Shown here: positions 7,487 through 15,954 of the stretch, in pieces
Position numbering within the stretch: the stretch's first letter is position 1
Layout: each line of letters starts with the position of its first letter
DNA from: Lacticaseibacillus kribbianus
GTDB lineage: Bacteria; Bacillota; Bacilli; Lactobacillales; Lactobacillaceae
Direction: 5' to 3'
DNA: 64,000 nucleotides
Assembly: GCF_020180945.1 (NCBI RefSeq)
Contig: NZ_JAIPUL010000001.1
Span: forward strand, 1,426,001 to 1,490,000
Translations under genes and position numbers: made by a program
The notes under the pieces: model-generated
The model's database searches: none
Told to the model about the DNA's origin: nothing
The model's input: the letters and a program-made list of their open reading frames with translations, nothing else

Positions 7487-8484
7487 TTGATCACTTCTCC
7501 GTTCTTTTCTGCCTTAGTAACCACGCTGTCGGGAATCGTGATGCCCAGCTTCTTGGCCACCTTGAGGTTGACGACCAGGTCGCCGGTGGTTTCGAAGTGG
7601 ATCGGCGTGGTGGCCGGCTTCTTGCCCTTGAGCGCGGCCGCTACCATTTTACCAGTCGAGACGCCCAGGTGGAACTGGTTCAGGCCGATCGTGGCCAGCC
7701 CGCCGTCCTTGACCATCGTGTCAACGGTTGGGAAAACGGGGATCTTCTTGGCGTTGGTCGCGGCGACCAGCGTCTGCATCGCGCTTGCGATGGTGTTGTC
7801 GGTCGGGACGAACACGGCGTCGACTTGGCTGGCCATCTCGCCGGCCACCTGGTTCAGGTCGTTAGTGGAGCTGATGCCGAAGTCCTTGACGGTGAAGCCG
7901 TACTTGGCGGCCTTTTCATCGACCATCTTGGCCTGCGTCTGCGCGGAGTCGTCGCTGGAGGTGGCGATCACGCCCAGCACCTTGGCCTTGGGCATCAGCT
8001 GCCGGATCAGCTTCAGCTGGGCATCGATCGGGGCCTGGTCGGAGACGCCGGTGATGTTGCCACCGGGCTTGGTGTTGCTCTTGACCAGCTTGGCACCCTT
8101 GGGATCGGTGATGGCGCCGAGGATGATCGGGGTCTTCTTGGTCGCGTTGGCCAGCGCCTGCGCGGCCGGGGTCGCGATGCCGACGACGACGTCCGCCTTC
8201 TCGTTGACGAAGCGCTCGGACATGGTCTTCATGTTGCTCTGATCGTTTTCGGCGTTTTGGAAGTCGATCTTGACGTCCTTGCCGACTTTGTAGCCCTCAT
8301 CCTTGAGGCCCTTCAGGATGCCCTTGTGAATCTGGTCGAGGGCCGGGTGGCTCATCATCTGCAGGATGCCGACGGTCGGCACCTCTTTTTTGGTCGCCGG
8401 CTTGGCGTCGTTGTGGCTGGTGACGGCGTACGCGATGCCGATGAAGGCGAGCAGTGCAACAACGAGTGCAATCATTCTTTTCAT
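7483..8484 (-). CDS. ABC transporter substrate-binding protein, TrpX-like
   Basis: A 333-residue binding protein of the ABC_sub_bind family. It starts MKRMIALVVALLAFIGIAYA, a hydrophobic signal with no lipobox Cys, so it is probably an uncleaved membrane anchor or a signal-peptidase-I substrate. The body shows alternating Rossmann-like motifs (VPTVGILQMMSHPALDQIH, DVVVGIATPAAQA). The start was chosen at the ATG preceded by GGGAGAAAA; the upstream open frame is the regulatory leader. It is the first gene of the importer operon, governed by the leader at 8484-8745. Confidence 0.88.
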   Translation of the reverse strand: MKRMIALVVALLAFIGIAYAVTSHNDAKPATKKEVPTVGILQMMSHPALDQIHKGILKGLKDEGYKVGKDVKIDFQNAENDQSNMKTMSERFVNEKADVVVGIATPAAQALANATKKTPIILGAITDPKGAKLVKSNTKPGGNITGVSDQAPIDAQLKLIRQLMPKAKVLGVIATSSDDSAQTQAKMVDEKAAKYGFTVKDFGISSTNDLNQVAGEMASQVDAVFVPTDNTIASAMQTLVAATNAKKIPVFPTVDTMVKDGGLATIGLNQFHLGVSTGKMVAAALKGKKPATTPIHFETTGDLVVNLKVAKKLGITIPDSVVTKAEKNGEVIK

Positions 8485-8523
8485 GATAATTTTCTCCCTA
8501 ATGTGTGAGGTTTGTGTTCCAAC

Positions 8524-8559
8524 AAAAAATGGCAGGTCCCCGCAATGCGAAGATCTGCC
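8524..8559 (-). terminator. Leader hairpin just before the importer genes
   Basis: GGCAG.TC / GA.CTGCC hairpin followed by T6 on the minus strand, 40 nt before the binding-protein ATG. It is a second terminator-like element inside the 5' leader. Confidence 0.55.
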
Positions 8560-8560
8560 G

Positions 8561-8668
8561 AAAAACACAAAAGTCCGCATAGCCCCAGTATATGGGTGTC
8601 TATGCGGACAAAATGGAAGCCAACATAGACACAACCTGCGCGTCTGGCAGGTTGTGTCGCGACAACCT
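8561..8668 (-). promoter_or_regulatory. Candidate transcription attenuator of the TrpXYZ-like operon
   Basis: On the minus strand a chain of overlapping pairings follows the leader peptide: AGGTTGT / ACAACCT (8649-8668), CAACCTGC / GCAGGTTG (8633-8654), GTGTCTATG / CATAGACAC (8596-8632), and a strong terminator GTCCGCATAG / CTATGCGGAC (8573-8610) followed by TTTTGTGTTTTT. CATAGACAC overlaps the 5' arm of the terminator, so the third pairing should act as an antiterminator. No T-box consensus was seen. Confidence 0.65.
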
Positions 8669-8676
8669 ACCTACTG

Positions 8677-8718
8677 TTAGCTTTGCCAGCTCTTGATGAC
8701 AGTAGATACCTTAGTCAT
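8677..8718 (-). CDS. Leader peptide with a Trp codon
   Basis: A 13-codon ORF, MTKVSTVIKSWQS, with a perfect AGGAGG (8727-8732) eight nt before its ATG. It starts about 27 nt after the predicted transcription start and ends immediately before the chain of alternative hairpins. The position of Trp11 near the stop codon resembles trp-type leader peptides. It probably senses charged tRNA-Trp or ribosome stalling to control the downstream importer. There is only one Trp codon, which is weaker than the classical tandem pair. Confidence 0.65.
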   Translation of the reverse strand: MTKVSTVIKSWQS

Positions 8719-8751
8719 GTCTGCTTCCTCCTCAATCAGTTCTTGTGTCTT

Positions 8752-8780
8752 ACGATAATGCCTGCCGCAAGCGTTGTCAA
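8752..8780 (-). promoter_or_regulatory. Promoter of the TrpXYZ-like operon
   Basis: -35 TTGACA (8775-8780), -10 TATCGT (8752-8757), 17-bp spacer. The predicted start near 8745 gives a ~260-nt leader. Confidence 0.8.
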
Positions 8781-8815
8781 CCCTGGCGGCGAAAAAACTT
8801 CTGTTGTGGGTGGGG

Positions 8816-9016
8816 CCGGGCTACGGCGGGGACGAGATGGCACTTCCGGTCCCGGTTCGGGGCGGCGGAACGCGTGGGGCTCTCTGGAGCCGAAGTGCGG
8901 TCTCCAGAACCGCCCTTGCAGTAAGCAGGCCAAAACCGCCTGCTAACTGCAATGTCACGCTGGCTCGCCCCGAACCGGGACCTCCAGCGCCATCGCGTCC
9001 GCGCCTCCGCCCTACA
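8816..9016 (+). repeat. Family A structured repeat, copy 2
   Basis: Sense orientation is plus, pointing away from the ABC operon promoter; no plus-strand gene precedes it. The arms differ from copy 1 but pair: CCCGGTTCGGGGC with GCCCCGAACCGGG, AGCAGGC / GCCTGCT in hairpin C, and TCTGGAG / CTCCAGA in hairpin D (complementary-strand reading). The inner GGA/GGA loop is replaced by a paired CCC/GGG. Confidence 0.9.
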
Positions 9017-9253
9017 CAGCAATGCACGGTTATTTGGCGGAGTGGGCAACGCGCGTCAGACGGTCGTAAGCCTTCGAATCGGAGGCCACGATTATCAACA
9101 GTTCTCGGCAGTCTTGCCAAGGCCAGGCACAGGAGCGCCAACCGTTCCTCAACTAATCCAACGGTGCATCACCGGTCCATCGACACGTCAGCCAAGAAGT
9201 TCCCGCAGCCGCGATGAATGCTGCATCCCGCGCCGAGTCGCCGTCCCCCACTG
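9017..9253. other. ORF-less spacer between two facing family A copies
   Basis: 237 bp bounded by the inward-facing ends of copies 2 and 3. I see no gene with a ribosome site, no tRNA, no strong promoter and no clear hairpin. Composition resembles the surrounding intergenic DNA. Confidence 0.5.
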
Positions 9254-9455
9254 TGTAGGGCGCCGGCGCCGGCCGGGCGCGGCTGGAGGCGGAGGGCCAG
9301 GGCGAGCCAGCGTGACATTGCTGTTAGCTGGCGGACTTGGCCAGCTTACAGCAAGGGCGGGTCCTGAGACCGCACTTCGGGCTCAGGGGAGCCCCACGCG
9401 TTCCGCCGCCCTGGCCCGGAGCCGGAAGCCGCGACCTGCCGGCCCCGGTGCCCGG
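9254..9455 (-). repeat. Family A structured repeat, copy 3
   Basis: Lies 15 bp after the stop codon of the 9471-9908 gene, same sense. Basal pairs include GGGCCAGGGC / GCCCTGGCCC, with AGCTGGC / GCCAGCT in hairpin C. The outer GGA/GGA position is GCC/GGT here, which pairs with one wobble. Confidence 0.9.
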
Positions 9456-9470
9456 CCACCCCCACCAAAG

Positions 9471-9908
9471 CTAGATCAGCGCCGAGATCTTTTGCAGGTA
9501 GTGCATCAGCTTGTCGGTGGCGACGTCCTGGTCGGCCTCGGCGGCGCTGAAGGCGGCCTCGTCCAGCTGGGCCGGGGCGTTGTGCAGGGAGGTGACCATC
9601 GCCTCGCAGCCGGCGACGAACTCGGCGTACGCACCGCACAGCAGCTTGTGGTTGCCCATCAGGCGGGCCGGGGCGGAGACGCCCTGCAGCTTGGTCAAGA
9701 AGCCCTGGTACTGGGCGGTGCCCTCCGTGAAGCTCTTCAACGTGTCTTCGTAATCGGCCTCCGCGACGTCGGCGATGGTGCCGGCGACGATTGCGTCCTT
9801 GAGCACCTGGAACTTCGGGCTCATCGTCTCCTGCACGGCTTCGGTGTCTTCGATCACCTTGTTGACCAGTTGACCGTAACGGACCATTTTCACTTGATTC
9901 TTGTTCAT
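9471..9908 (-). CDS. Hypothetical helical cytoplasmic protein
   Basis: A 145-residue protein I do not recognise. There is no signal peptide or membrane segment. It is Ala/Glu/Asp-rich and predicted mostly helical, with a conserved-looking stretch RLMGNHKLLCGAYAEFVAGC near the middle. The start at MNKNQVKM is set by GGAGG five nt upstream. It lies 3' of the P-type ATPase on the same strand, separated by a terminator that ends within 20 nt of its ATG, so expression may depend on read-through. Confidence 0.65.
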   Translation of the reverse strand: MNKNQVKMVRYGQLVNKVIEDTEAVQETMSPKFQVLKDAIVAGTIADVAEADYEDTLKSFTEGTAQYQGFLTKLQGVSAPARLMGNHKLLCGAYAEFVAGCEAMVTSLHNAPAQLDEAAFSAAEADQDVATDKLMHYLQKISALI

Positions 9909-9918
9909 GTTGACCTCC

Positions 9919-9947
9919 AAAAATAATGCCCCGCGTTGCCGCGGGGC
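9919..9947 (-). terminator. Terminator between the P-type ATPase and the 145-aa gene
   Basis: Stem GCCCCGCG / CGCGGGGC followed by ATTATTTTT on the minus strand. The end of the T-tract adjoins the GGAGG of the next gene. Confidence 0.8.
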
Positions 9948-9961
9948 AGTCTAGTTCTAGT

Positions 9962-12619
9962 TTACTTGTTTTTGCGCAGACGTAAAGCCAATTTCACCAG
10001 CTCGACAATCACGATGATCGCAACGCCGGCGCCGAGCACGGTCGCCCACTGGTGCCAGTCGAGGCTGGTCACGTGGAACAGCCCGTTGAAGCCTGGCACG
10101 AGGATGGTGACGGCCAAAAGCAGGAAGGACGCGAGGATTGCCCAGTTGAACGCCTTGTTGCGGAAGGCGCCGACGGTGAACAGGCTCTGGTGGATCGACT
10201 TGACGTTGAAGGCGTGGAACAGCTGGATCAGGCCCAGCGTCGCGTACGCCATCGTCAGCGCATCGGCGTGGATTGCCGCGCTGCCGGTGTGAACCGGCCA
10301 GGTGATGCCGACGAAGTAGACGCCAAGCGTCAGCGCGCCCTCAAGCAGCCCCTGCCAGATCACGGCCTGGCCGACGCCGCCGGAGAAGAAGTTGGACTTG
10401 CGGCCGCGCGGCTTTTGCTTCATGATGCCCGGCTCGGTCGGCTCCACCCCAAGCGCGATGGCCGGGAAGGTGTCGGTGACCAGGTTGATCCACAGGATAT
10501 GCACCGGTGCCAGCAGGTCCCAGCCCAGCATGGTCATCATGAACAGGGTCAAGACCTCGCCCAGGTTGGCCGACAGGAGGTACTGAATGCTTTTTTGAAT
10601 GTTGGAGAAAACCTTGCGGCCCTCCTCCACGGCCACGACGATGGTCGAGAAGTTGTCGTCGGCCAGGACCATGTCGGACGCGCCCTTGGAGACCTCCGTG
10701 CCGGTGATGCCCATGCCGATGCCGATGTCGGCAGCCTTGAGCGCCGGCGCGTCGTTCACGCCGTCGCCGGTCATCGCGACCACCTTGCCGCGCTTCTGCC
10801 AGGCGTTGACGATGCGGACCTTGTGCTCCGGCGCCACGCGGGCGTACACGCTGTACTTGGTGACGTTCTTGGCGAACTCCTCATCGGACTGCGCATCGAG
10901 CTGCGCGCCGGTGATCACGGCGTCGTCCTCGCCTGCGTCGATGATGCCTAGGCGCACGGCGATGGCCTCGGCGGTGTCCTGGTGGTCACCGGTGATCATC
11001 ATCGGGCGGATGCCGGCGGCCTTGGCCTCGGCCACCGCCTTGGCGGCTTCCGGCCGCTCCGGGTCGATCATGCCGACCAGGCCGGCGAAGATCAGCTCGT
11101 TTTCGACGCTCGCCGAGTCGATGGTGGCCGGCATGGCGTCCACCACCTTGTAGGCCATCATCAACACGCGCAGCGCCTGCTTGGCCATGCCGGTGTTGGC
11201 GGCCAAAATGGCGTCGCGGTCGGCGTCTTCGATCGGCGCCACCGCGTCGCCGGTCGCGATCCCGGTCACGCGGCGCAGCAGCTGGTCCGGCGCGCCCTTG
11301 GTCGCAACCAGGAAGCGCCCGTCCTCAAGCTGGTGGACGGTGCTCATCAGCTTGCGCTCGGAGTCGAACGGCACCTCGGCGACGCGCGGCGTCGCGGTCA
11401 GGGCGGCCGCCAGATCGAAGCCCTGGGTCTGGCCGTAAGCCACCAGCGCCGTTTCGGTTGGGTCGCCGAGCATCACGCCGTCCTCTTGGATTTTGGTGTC
11501 GTTGGCGAAGTTCATGATGGTCATCATGCGGTTGCCGCCCTGGATGCCGCTTGCGGCGTCGTGCAGCGCCCCGTCGTAGTAGACCTTCTCGACGGTCATC
11601 TTGTTTTGCGTCAGCGTCCCGGTTTTGTCCGAGGCGATGATGTCGGTGGAGCCCAGCGTCTCAACGGCCGGCAGCTTGCGCACCAGGGCGTTTCTCTTGG
11701 CCATCTTCTGCGTGCCCAGCGCCAGGATGATGGTGACGATGGCCGGCAGCCCCTCGGGAATCGCGGCCACGGCCAGGGAGATTGCGGTCAAAAACATCTC
11801 GGGCAGGCTGGCCGCCTGGCGCCACAGGCCGACGCCGAACACGATGGCCGCGATCACCAGGATCATCAGCGTCAGCGACTTGCCCAGCTGCTTGAGGTTC
11901 TCCTGCAGCGGCGTCGTGGTCTCCTCGGCCGCGTTGATCATGCCGGCGATGCGACCGACCTCCGTCTGCATCCCCGTCGCGACCACCACCCCGACCCCGC
12001 GGCCGTAGGTGATGTTGGCGTTCATGAAGGCCATGTTGGTGCGGTCGCCGATGCCCACGTCCGTGCCGTCAAGCGGCGCGGTGGTTTTCTCCACCGGCAC
12101 CGACTCGCCGGTCAAAGCGGACTCCTCGGCCTTCAGGTTGGCGGACTCGAGCAGGCGCAGGTCGGCCGGCACCACGTCGCCGGCCTCCAGCAGCACGATG
12201 TCGCCGATCACCAGGTCGGGGCTTGCGATGGTCTCGACGGCGCCGCCGCGGCGCACGTGCGCGTTGGGCGTCGCCATCTCGGCTAAGGCATCGATTGCCT
12301 CCTCGGCCTTGCTCTCCTGGAACACGCCGAAGACCGCGTTGAGCAGCACGACGGCCAGGATGATGCCGGCGTCGGCCCACTCGTGGACCACGACGCCGGC
12401 CACCAGCGCGGCGACCAGCAGCACAATGATCATGAAGTCCTTGAACTGGGCCAAAAAGCGCTGAACCAGGGTCTTTTTCTCCCCCTTGGCCAGGGCGTTC
12501 GGGCCGTTTTGCGCCAGGCGCTCGGCCGCCTGCTGAGGCGTTAGGCCGCGCTTGGGGTCGACGTCAACCGCGGTAAGCACCTCCGCGTCGGTCTGGGCGT
12601 ACACAGGTCGTTGGGTCAA
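9962..12619 (-). CDS. P-type ATPase, type IIA-like; probable Mn2+ (or Ca2+) exporter
   Basis: An 885-residue P-type ATPase. TGES is at 170-173, the TM4 motif PEGLPA at 288-293, the phosphorylation motif DKTGTLT at 331-337, the hinge TGDGVNDAPALK downstream, and NLVTDTFPAIALGVEP in TM6. These match the SERCA-like bacterial Ca2+/Mn2+ pumps. The TTG start (12617-12619) is chosen because GGAGG lies 7 nt upstream; the longer open frame runs into the riboswitch. A yybP-ykoY-type riboswitch in the leader indicates induction by Mn2+, as known for Lactococcus YoaB. The metal is inferred from that control and not from residues. Confidence 0.88.
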   Translation of the reverse strand: MTQRPVYAQTDAEVLTAVDVDPKRGLTPQQAAERLAQNGPNALAKGEKKTLVQRFLAQFKDFMIIVLLVAALVAGVVVHEWADAGIILAVVLLNAVFGVFQESKAEEAIDALAEMATPNAHVRRGGAVETIASPDLVIGDIVLLEAGDVVPADLRLLESANLKAEESALTGESVPVEKTTAPLDGTDVGIGDRTNMAFMNANITYGRGVGVVVATGMQTEVGRIAGMINAAEETTTPLQENLKQLGKSLTLMILVIAAIVFGVGLWRQAASLPEMFLTAISLAVAAIPEGLPAIVTIILALGTQKMAKRNALVRKLPAVETLGSTDIIASDKTGTLTQNKMTVEKVYYDGALHDAASGIQGGNRMMTIMNFANDTKIQEDGVMLGDPTETALVAYGQTQGFDLAAALTATPRVAEVPFDSERKLMSTVHQLEDGRFLVATKGAPDQLLRRVTGIATGDAVAPIEDADRDAILAANTGMAKQALRVLMMAYKVVDAMPATIDSASVENELIFAGLVGMIDPERPEAAKAVAEAKAAGIRPMMITGDHQDTAEAIAVRLGIIDAGEDDAVITGAQLDAQSDEEFAKNVTKYSVYARVAPEHKVRIVNAWQKRGKVVAMTGDGVNDAPALKAADIGIGMGITGTEVSKGASDMVLADDNFSTIVVAVEEGRKVFSNIQKSIQYLLSANLGEVLTLFMMTMLGWDLLAPVHILWINLVTDTFPAIALGVEPTEPGIMKQKPRGRKSNFFSGGVGQAVIWQGLLEGALTLGVYFVGITWPVHTGSAAIHADALTMAYATLGLIQLFHAFNVKSIHQSLFTVGAFRNKAFNWAILASFLLLAVTILVPGFNGLFHVTSLDWHQWATVLGAGVAIIVIVELVKLALRLRKNK

Positions 12620-12653
12620 TTGAATTCCTCCTTCGATTGACGGGAGTGGCGGG

Positions 12654-12699
12654 AAAAAAAGAGACTTACGGCCGCCCAAACAGGCAGGTCATAAGTCTC
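12654..12699 (-). terminator. Riboswitch-controlled terminator
   Basis: GAGACTTA (minus 12699-12692) pairs with TAAGTCTC (12668-12661), followed by T7 (12660-12654). The 5' arm overlaps the 3' strand of the riboswitch P1 helix, so ligand-stabilised P1 and this terminator exclude each other. Confidence 0.85.
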
Positions 12700-12776
12700 A
12701 CAGATTAAGGCAGCGCCAGAATATTCGCCTAGCTGGTGGCACTACCACGGCATTCGCCGCGTGTTACTCCCTTATG
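12690..12776 (-). promoter_or_regulatory. yybP-ykoY-type Mn2+ riboswitch
   Basis: On the minus strand the leader starts CATAAGGGAGTAAC and ends GAGACTTATG. CATAAG / CTTATG is P1; GGGAGTA and GAGAC flanking P1 are the conserved yybP-ykoY elements, with a TGGCGCTGCC segment between. It sits directly upstream of a P-type metal ATPase and overlaps a terminator. The layout predicts transcription ON when Mn2+ is bound. Confidence 0.8.
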
Positions 12777-12785
12777 TCTATCATC

Positions 12786-12814
12786 AGTATACCGGCTCAG
12801 CCATCGCCTGACAA
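12786..12814 (-). promoter_or_regulatory. Promoter of the P-type ATPase
   Basis: -35 TTGTCA (12809-12814), -10 TATACT (12786-12791), 17-bp spacer; the riboswitch begins within a few nt of the predicted start. Confidence 0.8.
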
Positions 12815-12832
12815 GCGGCAATTGCGGCCAAG

Positions 12833-13034
12833 CCGGGCTGCGGCGGGGACGAGATGGCACTTCCGGTCCCGGTTCGGGGCGGCGGAACGCGTGGGGCTCC
12901 CGCAAGCCCAAAGCCCGGTCTTGCGACCCGCCCTTGCTGTAAATCGGCACAGACCGCCGATTAACAGCAATGTCACGCTGGCTCGCCCCGAACCGGGACC
13001 TCCAGCGCCATCGCGTCCGCGTCTCCGCCCTACA
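12833..13034 (+). repeat. Family A structured repeat, copy 4
   Basis: Sense plus, 18 bp upstream of the -35 of the divergent ATPase promoter and not behind any plus-strand gene. Hairpin C is AATCGGC / GCCGATT and hairpin D is CGCAAG / CTTGCG with a GGGCTTT loop variant instead of GCACTTT. Confidence 0.9.
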
Positions 13035-13226
13035 CAGTGGTCTCGCCACAGTCTTGGTTCACTATTCGCGCTATGCGCCACAGGACACTGATGTACAGGT
13101 ATGATCGGACAGTCAGGTCGTGACGCGGTCTTGTGCATATCCTGACCCAGTCGGATTCCACGCAGCCGCATAAGCTCACGCGCTCGCCGTGTAACATCGA
13201 GCGCCCGATGGATGGCAACCCGCGAT
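13035..13226. other. ORF-less spacer between facing family A copies
   Basis: 192 bp enclosed by copies 4 and 5, which face each other. No gene, tRNA or convincing promoter seen. Confidence 0.5.
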
Positions 13227-13426
13227 GTAGGGCGACGGCGCGGACGCGCCACTGCTGGAGGCTCCGGGCCAAGGCGAGCCAGCGTGAAATTGCTGTTAGC
13301 GGATGGTCTTTGTCCGCTTACAGCAAGGGCGGTTCTGGAGACCGCACTTCGGCTCCAGAGAGCCCCACGCGTTCCGCCGCCTTGGCCCGGAGCCGGAGGC
13401 AGTGGCCCGTCCCCGCCGTCGCCCGG
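13227..13426 (-). repeat. Family A structured repeat, copy 5
   Basis: Starts 8 bp after the nadE stop codon, same sense. The outer internal loop is replaced by pairing GAC/GTC (GGGCGACGGC with GCCGTCGCCC) and the inner one by TCC/GGA. GGGCCAAGGC / GCCTTGGCCC and AGCGGA / TCCGCT covary with other copies. Confidence 0.9.
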
Positions 13427-13434
13427 CCGCCCCC

Positions 13435-14265
13435 CTACTTCTTCCAGAAGTCGTCGAAGACGGTGATGGGAAGGTGGCGCTTGTGGGCGGACTTCTTGTA
13501 CCAGCCCTCGATGGTGGCTGCCGCGTGGGCGGAGACGGTGCGGCCCTCCAGGTAGTCGTCGATGTCCTTGTAGGAGACGCCGAGCGCGACCTCGTCGGGC
13601 AGCGCCGGGCGGTCCTCCTCGAGGTCGGCGGTCGGCGCCTTCTGGTAGAGGTGTGCAGGCGCCCCAAGCGTTTTGAGCATCGCGGCGCCCTGCCGCTTGT
13701 CCAGGCGGGACAGCGGCGTCAGGTCGGCGCCGCCGTCGCCGAACTTGGTGTAAAAGCCGGTGACGGCCTCGGCCGCGTGGTCGGTGCCGATCACCGCGCC
13801 GTTTTGCGCCGCGGCGATCGCGTACTGGGCGATCATGCGGGCGCGCGCCTTGATGTTGCCCTTGTTGAAGTCGGTGACGGTGATGCCGGTCGCGGTGACC
13901 GCGGCCACTATCGCGTCGACCGAGGCCTTGATGTTCACGCGGACCGTGTCGTCGGCCTTCATGAAGGCGATCGCCGCCATCGCGTCGGCCTCGTCCGCCT
14001 GCTCACCGTACGGCAGCCGCACCGCGATGAAGCGGTAGCCGTCGTCGCCGGTTTCCGCCCGCAGCTCGGTCATCGCGATCTCGGCCAGCGTGCCCGCCAA
14101 AGTCGAGTCCTGGCCGCCGGAGATGCCCAGCACGTAGGTCTTGAGGAACGGGTAGTGCTGGATGTACGCCTTGAGGAAGTCCACGCTGCGGCGAATTTCC
14201 GCCTGCGGGTCGATGGTCGGCGCCACGCCCAGTGCCTTGATGATTGCTTCTTGTGTTGAACTCAT
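13435..14265 (-). CDS. nadE: NH3-dependent NAD+ synthetase
   Basis: A 276-residue NadE of the short, ammonia-dependent type with no glutaminase domain. The ATP-pyrophosphatase P-loop SGGQDS is at 49-54, and the [20 protein letters not shown] segment binds NaAD and metal. It catalyses NaAD + ATP + NH3 to NAD+, the last step of both de novo and salvage routes. The ATG follows GGGAGG. It lies downstream of pncB on the same strand with a terminator between, so the Preiss-Handler salvage pair is adjacent but may be partly uncoupled. Confidence 0.95.
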   Translation of the reverse strand: MSSTQEAIIKALGVAPTIDPQAEIRRSVDFLKAYIQHYPFLKTYVLGISGGQDSTLAGTLAEIAMTELRAETGDDGYRFIAVRLPYGEQADEADAMAAIAFMKADDTVRVNIKASVDAIVAAVTATGITVTDFNKGNIKARARMIAQYAIAAAQNGAVIGTDHAAEAVTGFYTKFGDGGADLTPLSRLDKRQGAAMLKTLGAPAHLYQKAPTADLEEDRPALPDEVALGVSYKDIDDYLEGRTVSAHAAATIEGWYKKSAHKRHLPITVFDDFWKK

Positions 14266-14352
14266 GTGTTGCCTCCCGAATTTTTGCCTTCAGCATACCG
14301 CAAGCGCCGGGATTCGCCCAGCATTCCTGCAAGCTTAGCTGACATTGCGCGC

Positions 14353-14378
14353 AAAAAGCCTGCCGTCGCCGGCAGACT
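14353..14378 (-). terminator. Terminator after pncB
   Basis: Stem TCTGCCGG / CCGGCAGG-type with TCG loop and T5 on the minus strand, between pncB and nadE. Confidence 0.75.
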
Positions 14379-14385
14379 TTTGAGT

Positions 14386-15846
14386 TTACAACTTGCCCTT
14401 GGCGACCTTGGTGCGGATGTGCTTGATCAGGTTCATCTTGTTGTCCCAAAGCGCCTGCGACAGGTCCACCGGGTACTCCTGCGGGTTCAAGACGCGAGTG
14501 TACTCGTCCCACAGCGAGTCGACGCTTTGCATGCAAAACGCGCGAATCGCCTCAAGCGTCGGCAGCTTGTAAACCTGCTCGCCGTGGTCGAAAATGTTCC
14601 GCAGCACCGGCCGCGCGTTGAAGTCCGTCACGGTCTTGTTGATGTAGGTGTAGCTCGGGTGGAACATGTACAGCTCGTCTAGGTCCTTGATGTCCTCGTC
14701 GAACAGGGAGATGTAATCCCCCTCGGACTTGCCGTTGCTGCGGCGCGTGATGCGCCACACCTGCTTTTTGCCCGGGGTCGAGACCTTCTCGGCGTTGCTG
14801 GACAGCTTGATGGTGTCGACCATCGCGCCGCCTTCGTCCTCGATGGCGACCAGCTTGTAGACCGCGCCCAGGGCCGGGTGGTCGTAGGCGGTGATCACCT
14901 TGGTGCCGACGCCCCAGGTGTCGATCTTGGCGCCCTGCATCTTGAGGTTTTGGATGGTGTGCTCGTCCAGGTCGTTGGAGGCCACAATCTTGGTCTCGGT
15001 GAAGCCGGCCTCGTCGAGCTGCTGGCGCACGCGCTTGGAGATGTACGCCATGTCGCCGGAGTCGATGCGCACGCCCTGGAAGTTGATGCGGTCGCCCATC
15101 TCCTTGGCCACGCGAATGGCGGCTGGCACGCCGGACTTGAGCGTGTCGTAGGTGTCCACGAGGAAAACGACGTCGCGATTGGCCTCGGCGTAGGCCTTGA
15201 AGGCGGTGTAATCATCGCGGTAGGCCTGCACCAAAGCATGCGCGTGGGTGCCGGAGATCGGAATGCCGAACAGCTTGCCGGCGCGGACGTTGGACGTCGC
15301 GTTGAAGCCGCCGATGAAGGCCGCCCGGGTGCCCCAGATCGCCGCTTCGGTTTCCTGCGCGCGCCGGGTGCCAAACTCCATCAGCGGGTCGTTGCCGACC
15401 ACCGCACGGATACGGGCGGCCTTGGTCGCGACCAGCGTCTGGTAGTTGATCATGTTCAGCACCGCGGTTTCGACCAGCTGGCCCTGCGCCAGCGGCCCCT
15501 CGACCTGCAGGATCGGCTCGTTGTTGAAGACCAGGTCGCCTTCGACGGCCGAGCGCACGCTGCAGGTGAACTTGAAGTCGCGCAGGTAATCCAGGAACGC
15601 CTCCGGGTAGTCCGTGGTTTCCTTCAGGTAGGCCAGGTCGCTCTTAGTAAAGGTCAGCTGGTTGAGGTAGTCAACCACGTGCTCCAGCCCGGCGAACACG
15701 GCAAAGCCGCTGCCGAACGGCAAGTCGCGGAAGTAAACCTCGAACACCGCGTTGCGCTCCGCAATCCCCTGCTGCCAGTACGTGTACATCATGTTCAGCT
15801 CGTAAAAGTCGGTATGAAGGACTAAGCTGTCATCTTCATAAGTCAT
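14386..15846 (-). CDS. pncB: Nicotinate phosphoribosyltransferase
   Basis: A 486-residue protein of the long Gram-positive NAPRTase type. Landmarks are HTDFYELNMMYTYW near the start, EFGTRRAQ, the GTHAHALVQAY loop, and the GVRIDSGDMAYISK phosphoribosyl-binding region. It converts nicotinate, PRPP and ATP to nicotinate mononucleotide in the cytoplasm, feeding NadD and then NadE, whose gene is next. An AAGGAG site precedes the ATG and an extended -10 promoter lies ~60 bp upstream. Confidence 0.95.
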   Translation of the reverse strand: MTYEDDSLVLHTDFYELNMMYTYWQQGIAERNAVFEVYFRDLPFGSGFAVFAGLEHVVDYLNQLTFTKSDLAYLKETTDYPEAFLDYLRDFKFTCSVRSAVEGDLVFNNEPILQVEGPLAQGQLVETAVLNMINYQTLVATKAARIRAVVGNDPLMEFGTRRAQETEAAIWGTRAAFIGGFNATSNVRAGKLFGIPISGTHAHALVQAYRDDYTAFKAYAEANRDVVFLVDTYDTLKSGVPAAIRVAKEMGDRINFQGVRIDSGDMAYISKRVRQQLDEAGFTETKIVASNDLDEHTIQNLKMQGAKIDTWGVGTKVITAYDHPALGAVYKLVAIEDEGGAMVDTIKLSSNAEKVSTPGKKQVWRITRRSNGKSEGDYISLFDEDIKDLDELYMFHPSYTYINKTVTDFNARPVLRNIFDHGEQVYKLPTLEAIRAFCMQSVDSLWDEYTRVLNPQEYPVDLSQALWDNKMNLIKHIRTKVAKGKL

Positions 15847-15905
15847 GCCAAAAATTCTCCTTTTTCGGTGCCTATTCGCGTGAATGATTTCACCAATTAC
15901 GTTGA

Positions 15906-15911
15906 ATTATA
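15906..15911 (-). promoter_or_regulatory. Extended -10 promoter of pncB
   Basis: TGGTATAAT on the minus strand, a TGn-extended -10, 60 bp upstream of the pncB ATG. No good -35 at 17 bp. Confidence 0.6.
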
Positions 15912-15954
15912 CCAGACTTTCAGCAAGAACGCGCGCAATTCGCTCAATCCGTGT

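Noticed and set aside
8484-8745. T-box riboswitch before the TrpXYZ-like genes
   Set aside because: The conserved T-box sequence (AGGGTGGnACCGCG) is absent; GCGGGGACCTGCC is only superficially similar and belongs to a hairpin.
12620-12679. Longer N-terminus for the Mn2+ pump starting MGGRKSLFF
   Set aside because: Those codons lie across the riboswitch terminator; the TTG at 12619 has the proper GGAGG spacing.
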